12,610 nucleotides of DNA from an uncultured Clostridia bacterium (GTDB lineage: Bacteria > Bacillota > Clostridia > Christensenellales > Aristaeellaceae): assembly GCA_934670175.1 (NCBI GenBank), contig CAKUOX010000064.1, positions 1 through 12,610 on the forward strand, written 5' to 3'. The notes under the pieces are model-generated. The model saw only the letters and a list, made by a program, of their open reading frames with translations. It ran no database searches and was not told where the DNA came from. This document shows positions 7,656 to 12,610 of the stretch, piece after piece; positions within the stretch are counted from its first letter, which is position 1, and every line of letters begins with the position of its first letter. The translations under genes were made by a program, and so were the position numbers.

Positions 7656-9068
7656 TTAGATGGGCATCGCGTTATTCTTTTCGTCGCGCACGGAGTTGTC
7701 CAGCTGCAGCTGGGACGCCTGGCGCGCCTTGAAGAACTTCTCGGCTACCTGCGGGAACAGCGCGTAGGAGAGCACATCCTCATCCTGCGTGTAATACTGA
7801 CCCATTTCCTTGCGGAACTCGTCCAGGTGCTTTGCGCCATAATTCGGATCGTCGACCGGACGGCAGGTGATAACCTTGCGGCTGCCAATGACCTTCTTGC
7901 GCACTTCCTCATTCACGGGCGCCGGCAGCGTGCCGTATTCGCCCGCCATCAGGCCCTGAGACTCCTTCGGATTCATCTTGTAGCGCTCGCCGGTGATGAC
8001 GTTCATGACGGCCTGCGTGCCGACGATCTGCGAGGTCGGGGTCACCAGCGGCGGATAGCCGAAGTCCTTGCGCACGCGCGGCACCTCTGCCAGCACCTCG
8101 TACAGCTTGTCGGACTTGCCCGCCTGCTTGAGCTGGTTAATTAGGTTGGACAGCATGCCGCCCGGCACCTGATACTTCAGCGTGTTGACGTCCACCTTCA
8201 GCACCTTGGGATCGAGGAAGCCCTCGGCCTTCAGCTTGTCAGCCACGCCGCGGAAATGCTCCGTGGCCTTGGTCAGCTGGTTCAGGTCGATGCCGGTGTC
8301 ATATTCGGTGCCCGCCAGCGTGGCGATCAGCGATTCGGTCGCCGGCTGAGAGGTGCCGTTGCCCAGCGGGGACAGTGCGCAGTCTACGATGTCGCAGCCC
8401 GCCTCAATGGCCTTCAGGTTGACCATGTCGCCGGTGCCGGTGGTGTTGTGGGTATGCAGGTGCACCAGCGTTTCGGGCTTGAGCTCCTGCTTGAGCTTCT
8501 TGACCAGGGAATAGGCCTGGTAGGGCAGCAGCAGGTTCGCCATATCCTTAATGCAGATATTGTCCGCGCCCATGCCCTCCAGCTTCTTGGCCAGCTCCAC
8601 AAAGTATTCCTCGGTGTGCACCGGGCTTACCGTGTAGGACATTGCCACTTCGCAGATGCCGCCGTACTTCTTGGTGGCCTTGATGGCAGTTTCCAGGTTG
8701 CGCGGGTCGTTCAGCGCGTCGAAGATGCGGATAACGTCGATGCCGTTCTTGATAGACAGGCGCACGAACTCGTCTACCACATCGTCGGCATAGTGGCGAT
8801 AGCCCAGAATATTCTGGCCGCGGAAGAGCATCTGCAGCTTGGTATTGGGCAGCGCCGCGCGCAGCTTGCGCAGGCGCTCCCAGGGATCTTCGTTCAGGAA
8901 GCGCAGGCAGCTGTCAAAGGTCGCGCCGCCCCAGCATTCCAGAGAGTAGTAACCAGCCTTGTCGAGAATATCGCACGCCGGCAGCATGTCCTCAACGCGC
9001 ATGCGCGTCGCGGCCTGAGACTGGTGCGCGTCGCGAAGGATGGTTTCGGTAATCATGACCTTGCCCAT
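7656..9068 (-). CDS. oadA: Oxaloacetate decarboxylase / transcarboxylase 5S-type carboxyltransferase subunit (OadA-like, no biotin domain)
   Basis: Cytoplasmic carboxyltransferase that moves a carboxyl group between a 2-oxo acid (oxaloacetate/pyruvate) and carrier biotin. It has 470 residues, against about 600 for OadA with a fused biotinyl domain; the carrier is a separate gene upstream. The HMGL-like TIM barrel (about 1-300) carries the metal ligands Asp13 in ETILRDAHQS and His205/His207 in VHLHTHNTTG, and the modified active-site lysine Lys174 in ICIKDMANLL. GGATFDSCLRFLNEDPWERL is also typical. The C-terminal conserved PYC/OADA domain follows and the protein ends without EAMKM. ATG 9068 has aaggagg 8 bases upstream and lies 38 bases after oadB. 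It is the last gene of the operon. A pyruvate carboxylase B subunit is the main alternative, but the Na+-pump neighbours argue for a decarboxylase or transcarboxylase role. Confidence 0.92.
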   Translation of the reverse strand: MGKVMITETILRDAHQSQAATRMRVEDMLPACDILDKAGYYSLECWGGATFDSCLRFLNEDPWERLRKLRAALPNTKLQMLFRGQNILGYRHYADDVVDEFVRLSIKNGIDVIRIFDALNDPRNLETAIKATKKYGGICEVAMSYTVSPVHTEEYFVELAKKLEGMGADNICIKDMANLLLPYQAYSLVKKLKQELKPETLVHLHTHNTTGTGDMVNLKAIEAGCDIVDCALSPLGNGTSQPATESLIATLAGTEYDTGIDLNQLTKATEHFRGVADKLKAEGFLDPKVLKVDVNTLKYQVPGGMLSNLINQLKQAGKSDKLYEVLAEVPRVRKDFGYPPLVTPTSQIVGTQAVMNVITGERYKMNPKESQGLMAGEYGTLPAPVNEEVRKKVIGSRKVITCRPVDDPNYGAKHLDEFRKEMGQYYTQDEDVLSYALFPQVAEKFFKARQASQLQLDNSVRDEKNNAMPI

Positions 9069-9106
9069 GATATATTCCTCCTTCAGTTCAAAGGGTAGAA
9101 ATCAGA

Positions 9107-10549
9107 TCAGGCGAACAGCGCAATGAACACGCCCGCCGCGATAGCAGAGCCGATAACGCCAGCCACGTTCGGGCCCATGGCGTTCATCAGCAGGAAGTTG
9201 CCGGGATCTTCCCTCTGGCCTTCCTTCTGGGAAACGCGCGCCGCCATAGGCACGGCGGAAACGCCTGCGGAGCCGATCAGCGGGTTGATCTTGCCGTGCG
9301 TCAGCACGTTCATCAGCTTGCCCAGCAGCACGCCGCCGGCAGTGCCGCAGCCAAAGGCGACAACGCCCAGCAACACGATCTTGATGGTGTTCCAGGTCAG
9401 GAAGCTCGGGCCCTGCGTGGTCGCGCCGACGGTCAGACCCAGGAAGATGGTAACGATATTGCACAGCTCGTTCTGCGCGGTCTTGTTCAGGCGCTCCACC
9501 ACGCCGGACACGCGGAACAGGTTGCCCAGCATCAGCATGCCCACCAGCGAAGCGGCATCGGGCAGCAGCAGGGAAACGATGATGGTGACCAGGATCGGGA
9601 AGATCACCAGCTCCGTCTTGGAAACGGGGCGAAGCTGCGGCATGCGGATCAGGCGCTCCTTCTTCGTGGTCAGCGCGCGCATGATCGGGGGCTGAATGAC
9701 CGGCACCAGCGCCATGTAGGAATACGCGGCCACCGCGATGGGGCCCAGCAGATGCGGGGCGAGCTTGGTGGTGACATAGATGGCCGTCGGGCCGTCCGCG
9801 CCGCCGATGATGCCGATGGAGCTGGCCTCAGCTGCTCTGAAGCCAAACGCCTTCGCGCCGATGAAGGTGATGAAGATGCCCAGCTGCGCGGCAGCGCCCA
9901 GCAGCAGGGATTTCGGGTTCGCGATCAGCGGGCCGAAGTCGGTCATCGCGCCGACGCCCATGAAGATGATCGGCGGGAAAATGCCCCACTTGACGCCGTG
10001 GTACAGGTAGTACAGCAGGCCGCCGTTGGCCGTCTGCAGGCTGTACTGCGCCATGCCTGCCGCCTCGTTGTAGCGCAGCAGGATGTCGCTGGATTCCTTG
10101 CCCAGATACTGGGCGGCGACCACCGCTTCTTCAAGGCTGTTGTAGAAGGTGAACGTCGGATGGGTGTAGCTGGTCAGGCCCGCCGCAGGCAGGTTCGCCA
10201 GCAGCATGCCGAACGCGATGGGCAGCAGCAGCAGCGGCTCAAAGCCCTTCACGATGGCCAGAAACAGCAGCAGGCACGCCACGGCGATCATCACATACTG
10301 CGTTACCTCGCCCTTGGCAAAGCCCGTGGAATTAACAATCTTCTTCAGGCCGTCGAGCACGTTGATTTCTGGATCGGTCGCCGCCTGCTGAAGCTCCTTG
10401 ACCTTCTGATCGACCTGAGCCTGGTCAATGATCTCCTTTTCCATATACTGGCCCTGCAGCGCGGATTCCGCGTAGCCCCACACCGTGAAGACCATCAGCA
10501 GGATCAGCAGGCACGTCGCCGCGCGCCTGAGATTGACTTTCTTAAACAT
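9107..10549 (-). CDS. oadB: Na+-translocating decarboxylase beta subunit (OadB/GcdB/MmdB family)
   Basis: Polytopic membrane subunit that decarboxylates carboxybiotin and couples this to Na+ export. Family hallmarks are all present: FLAIVKGFEPLLLLPIAFG (about 96-114), FMGVGAMTDFGPLIANP (196-212), GIIGGADGPTAIY with the Na+-pathway Asp252, AYSYMALVPVIQPPIMRAL, TAQNELCNIVTIFLGLTVG and the C-terminal MNAMGPNVAGVIGSA. At 480 residues it is longer than the usual 375-430: residues 1-65 add a hydrophobic segment (about 10-27) and a polar stretch, and about 50 residues (126-175) are inserted between the first helices. ATG 10549 is chosen because ggagg lies 10 bases upstream; an in-frame start at 10627 would overlap the biotin-carrier gene and lacks a site. 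It follows the carrier gene by 25 bases. Confidence 0.93.
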   Translation of the reverse strand: MFKKVNLRRAATCLLILLMVFTVWGYAESALQGQYMEKEIIDQAQVDQKVKELQQAATDPEINVLDGLKKIVNSTGFAKGEVTQYVMIAVACLLLFLAIVKGFEPLLLLPIAFGMLLANLPAAGLTSYTHPTFTFYNSLEEAVVAAQYLGKESSDILLRYNEAAGMAQYSLQTANGGLLYYLYHGVKWGIFPPIIFMGVGAMTDFGPLIANPKSLLLGAAAQLGIFITFIGAKAFGFRAAEASSIGIIGGADGPTAIYVTTKLAPHLLGPIAVAAYSYMALVPVIQPPIMRALTTKKERLIRMPQLRPVSKTELVIFPILVTIIVSLLLPDAASLVGMLMLGNLFRVSGVVERLNKTAQNELCNIVTIFLGLTVGATTQGPSFLTWNTIKIVLLGVVAFGCGTAGGVLLGKLMNVLTHGKINPLIGSAGVSAVPMAARVSQKEGQREDPGNFLLMNAMGPNVAGVIGSAIAAGVFIALFA

Positions 10550-10559
10550 CGTACTTTTT

Positions 10560-10564
10560 CCTCC
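10560..10564 (-). promoter_or_regulatory. Ribosome binding site deciding the oadB start
   Basis: ggagg followed by aaaaagtacg and then ATG 10549. It fixes the start inside a longer open frame that reaches 10627 within the upstream gene. Confidence 0.75.
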
Positions 10565-10574
10565 CCGCGGCTTG

Positions 10575-11003
10575 TCAGTTGAGGGAAACCAGCAGATCGC
10601 CGGTGTTGACGGTAGCACCCTTGGCAACGTTCACGGAAGCCACAACGCCGTCGCGGGGCGCCATGATCTCGTTTTCCATCTTCATGGCCTCGAGGATGAC
10701 CAGGATATCGCCCTTCTTCACGTTCTGGCCGGCAGCGACGCGCACGTCGTTGATGGTGCCGGGCATGGGGCACTTGATCTCCTCAGCACCTGCAGGCGCG
10801 GCCACGGGCGCGGCCTTCGGAGCGGGCGCGGGCGCAGCGGCGGGTGCCGGAGCGGCGGCAGGAGCGGGGGCGGCTACGGGCGCCGGAGCGGGCGCAGCCA
10901 CGGGGGCGGGAGCGGGAGCAGCCGCGAAAACGGGCGCGCCGCCGATCTCTTCAACTTCTACTTCATAGGCCACACCGTTAACGGTAATCGCAAACTTGCG
11001 CAT
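10575..11003 (-). CDS. Biotin carboxyl carrier subunit of the decarboxylase
   Basis: Swinging-arm protein of 142 residues that carries carboxybiotin from the carboxyltransferase to OadB; it equals GcdC/MmdC or the 1.3S subunit of transcarboxylase. Three parts are seen: an N-terminal segment (1-25, MRKFAITVNGVAYEVEVEEI) typical of this group, an Ala/Pro linker (about 27-71), and a C-terminal biotinyl domain (75-142) with CPMPGTI and EAMKMENEI, where Lys108 is the biotinylation site. ATG 11003 has aggagg 8 bases upstream. A holocarboxylase synthetase (BirA) encoded elsewhere must attach biotin. It lies between the OadG-type and OadB-type genes, as in methylmalonyl-CoA decarboxylase operons. Confidence 0.95.
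   Translation of the reverse strand: MRKFAITVNGVAYEVEVEEIGGAPVFAAAPAPAPVAAPAPAPVAAPAPAAAPAPAAAPAPAPKAAPVAAPAGAEEIKCPMPGTINDVRVAAGQNVKKGDILVILEAMKMENEIMAPRDGVVASVNVAKGATVNTGDLLVSLN
10791..10925. repeat. Low-complexity GC-rich tract encoding the Ala/Pro linker
   Basis: About 135 bases made of repeated gcgggcgcgg/gccggagcgg-like units coding only Ala, Pro, Val and one Lys. Repeated in-frame units can change in number without harming the frame, so linker length may vary between strains. Confidence 0.75.
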
Positions 11004-11060
11004 GATTGTATCCTCCTAAAAATATATTGCTTCTATGTTCAATAATGCTCGTTTGCCGCT

Positions 11061-11417
11061 TCAGAAGCGGTACACCTGCTCGGCGCGCGCAGCGCTGTTC
11101 CATGCGGGCACGCGGCGCACCTTGCGAACCACCAGGCGCTTGCCGGACTGGTCAAAGGCGGCCAGCGCGGCGGAAATAACGGCGATCAGCTGGGGATCGG
11201 TGATCTCCTGAACAGATTCGACCACCGGCACAGCTGCCGGAGCGGGTGCAGCCTCAGTTACTGCTTTGGGTTCGGACTTTTTTTTTTGATCCCTGCGCTT
11301 GAAAATAGCGCCCATGGCCGAAATGCAAAGGATCAAAATCGTCAGGCCGACAAAAACGATCAGCATGCCGATGACGGCGACGATGCCGCCGTATCCGAGC
11401 GCATCCAAAATCTTCAT
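11061..11417 (-). CDS. Small membrane subunit of the Na+-pumping decarboxylase (OadG/MmdD-like)
   Basis: A 118-residue protein that probably anchors and assembles the complex, joining the soluble carboxyltransferase to the membrane OadB. One transmembrane helix (about 10-36, GGIVAVIGMLIVFVGLTILI) is followed by a basic cluster KRRDQKKK (40-47), a short Ala/Pro-rich stretch, a predicted helix TDPQLIAVISAALAAFD and a C-terminal RRVPAWNSAARAEQVYRF, which resembles the conserved tail of the family. ATG 11417 is preceded by taaggagg, whose TAA is the stop of the upstream carboxyltransferase gene, 15 bases away, so translation of the two is probably coupled. An A10 run in codons 44-47 is unusual. 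Confidence 0.85.
   Translation of the reverse strand: MKILDALGYGGIVAVIGMLIVFVGLTILILCISAMGAIFKRRDQKKKSEPKAVTEAAPAPAAVPVVESVQEITDPQLIAVISAALAAFDQSGKRLVVRKVRRVPAWNSAARAEQVYRF
11278..11287 (-). other. A10 tract with dnaX-type slippery heptamer in the OadG-like gene
   Basis: On the coding strand the codons CAA AAA AAA AAG contain A AAA AAG in the correct phase for -1 slippage. AGGG lies a few bases upstream, and a CCGGCA-GCTG-TGCCGG hairpin lies about 40 bases downstream, farther than usual for a stimulator. A -1 shift would add seven residues and stop, leaving a product of about 54 residues consisting mainly of the membrane helix. A +1 shift stops even sooner. Confidence 0.5.
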
Positions 11418-11432
11418 TTGATGGTTTCCTCC

Positions 11433-12610
11433 TTACAGCGGCATGTTGCCGTGTTTCTTCGCGGGTCTGGATTCGCGCTTGCCGGAGAGCATCTCCAGCG
11501 CGGCTGCGACCATCTGACGGGTCAGCGCAGGCTCAATTACATCGTCGACATAGCCCTGCTCTGCGGCGTGCACGCCGTCGGCCACATCTTCTATGTACTT
11601 CTGCTCCAGCTCGGCGCGCTTCGTGATGGGATCGTCCGCAGTCTTGAGCTCATCCTCGCAGGAGAGCTGCACGGCGATCTTCGGCGTTACGGCGCTGACG
11701 CAGGCGCCCGGCCAGGCGTATACCACATCCGCAGCGGCGCGAGACGCCAGCGCGGCGTAGCCCATGCCCACGGCGTTGCCGGTGATCAGCGCAATGCGCG
11801 CGGTGGTCGCCTCGGCATAGGCAAACATCAGCTGCGCGCCAGCGCGCGCCAGCTCGCCCTGCGGCGCAGTGCTGACCTTCATGCCCATGGTATCCACGGC
11901 GGTAATCACCGGAATGGAGAAGCAGTCGCAGAACGCCACAAAGCGCGCGGCCTTCTTGCAGCCGTACACCGTCAGGCGTCCCTCATCCTTGCCGCTCTGA
12001 TTGCCCACCAGGCCGACGGTCGTGCCGCCGATGCGCGCCAGCGCCGTCACCATGGAGGGTGCAAAGTCTGCGCCGAGCTCCAGCACGTCGGCGCCGTCCG
12101 CCACGCGGGTGAACAGGTCGCGCACATCGTCCAGGCTCTGAATGCCGTTCAGGTCGGCGAGCTCGCGGTTTACATCATCTGCGGAGAAATCCTCGGCGTC
12201 GGCCATATTGTTCGCCGGCAGCAGCGCGATCAGCTTGCGCGCCAGCGCGATGGCCTCTTCATCGGTCTCGGCGGTCAGCTGCGCCATGCCGGACTTCACG
12301 CTCGCCTGAGCGCCTGCCAGCGCGGTCAGATCGATCTCCTTGCCGGCCACGGCGGAGACCACCTTCGGGCCATTGACAAACAGCGCGCCGTTCTTGCTCA
12401 TCACGGTCACGTCGCTCATGCCGGCGATGGCGGAGGCAATGCCGCCGCAGGGGCCGAGCACCAGCGCAATCTGCGGCACCACGCCGGAGATCGCGTTCGC
12501 CTTCGCGGCCATCGTGGCATAGGCGTTCATCGCGTCCACGCCCTCGTCCAGCCGCGCGCCCGCGGTATCCAGAATGGCGACGACCGGCGCGCCGGTCTTT
12601 TCAGCCATAT
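11433..12610 (-). CDS. Acyl-CoA carboxyltransferase subunit (PccB/MmdA/12S family), divergent, 5' end cut by window edge
   Basis: 391 residues are visible after an internal Met at 12608, and the frame stays open to the edge. By comparison with MmdA/12S (about 510 residues) some 115-120 N-terminal residues are missing. The two crotonase-like halves are clear: TGAPVVAILDTAGARLDEG, GPCGGIASAIAG (first oxyanion loop), FVNGPKVVSAVAGKEI and LIALLPANN in the first; VGLVGNQSG, CKKAARFVAFCDCFSIPVIT, YAEATTARIALITG and VVYAWPGA in the second; and the typical end SRPAKKHGNMPL. The enzyme would transfer carboxyl from an acyl-CoA (methylmalonyl-, malonyl- or glutaconyl-CoA) to carrier biotin. Loops that are VPGFLPG, GGAY and VMGPEGA in the typical family read TMGMKVS, GMGY and AVTPKIA here, so the substrate is uncertain. 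Its stop codon overlaps the ribosome site of the next gene. Confidence 0.85.
   Translation of the reverse strand, partial: MAEKTGAPVVAILDTAGARLDEGVDAMNAYATMAAKANAISGVVPQIALVLGPCGGIASAIAGMSDVTVMSKNGALFVNGPKVVSAVAGKEIDLTALAGAQASVKSGMAQLTAETDEEAIALARKLIALLPANNMADAEDFSADDVNRELADLNGIQSLDDVRDLFTRVADGADVLELGADFAPSMVTALARIGGTTVGLVGNQSGKDEGRLTVYGCKKAARFVAFCDCFSIPVITAVDTMGMKVSTAPQGELARAGAQLMFAYAEATTARIALITGNAVGMGYAALASRAAADVVYAWPGACVSAVTPKIAVQLSCEDELKTADDPITKRAELEQKYIEDVADGVHAAEQGYVDDVIEPALTRQMVAAALEMLSGKRESRPAKKHGNMPL

Noticed and set aside
9296..10582. 428-codon plus-strand open frame opposite oadB
   Set aside because: It is antisense to a clear OadB and has low-complexity Gln/His/Arg/Ala composition typical of a mirrored membrane-protein gene.
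10550..10627. Upstream start that would lengthen oadB by 26 residues
   Set aside because: It overlaps the biotin-carrier gene, has no ribosome site, and the added residues look like out-of-frame translation. ATG 10549 has a good site.

Overview
The window looks like a moderately GC-rich Clostridia-type Firmicute, most likely an anaerobe. The evidence is the firmicute-like GyrB and GyrA sequences, strong AGGAGG Shine-Dalgarno sites before almost every gene, AT-rich intergenic promoters, and a biotin-dependent Na+-pumping decarboxylase operon. No finer placement is possible from the sequence alone. All protein genes lie on the minus strand; only the tRNA gene is on the plus strand.

Left part (1-2473): an exported repeat protein whose C-terminus runs off the left edge. 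It has a signal peptide, a body of degenerate aromatic/acidic repeats, then bacterial Ig-like (Big2) domains, three of them encoded by near-identical 258-bp tandem repeats. It has its own near-consensus promoter behind the terminator of the gyrase operon.

Middle part (2474-7324): gyrB-gyrA as a two-gene operon read leftwards, with an extended -10 promoter and a strong terminator. Divergent from it is a tRNA-Arg(CCT) gene with its own promoter, encoded CCA and rho-independent terminator. From about 7350 to 7642 lies a gene-less block packed with inverted repeats. It is bounded by a 14-bp direct repeat and looks like a structured RNA or small non-autonomous repeat element.

Right part (7656-12610): five genes in one direction, in transcription order: an acyl-CoA carboxyltransferase of the PccB/MmdA type (start beyond the right edge), the small OadG-type membrane subunit, the biotin carrier protein, the OadB-type Na+-translocating subunit, and a biotin-less OadA/5S-type carboxyltransferase. 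Biotin on the carrier would accept carboxyl from one or both carboxyltransferases and deliver it to OadB, where decarboxylation drives Na+ out of the cell. Having both a 12S-like and a 5S-like carboxyltransferase beside one biotin carrier and one pump is the most interesting biology here. It suggests a transcarboxylase/Na+-pump hybrid rather than a plain oxaloacetate or methylmalonyl-CoA decarboxylase. The 12S-like subunit has unusual active-site loops, OadB carries extra segments, and the OadG gene contains an A10 tract with a dnaX-type slippery heptamer.
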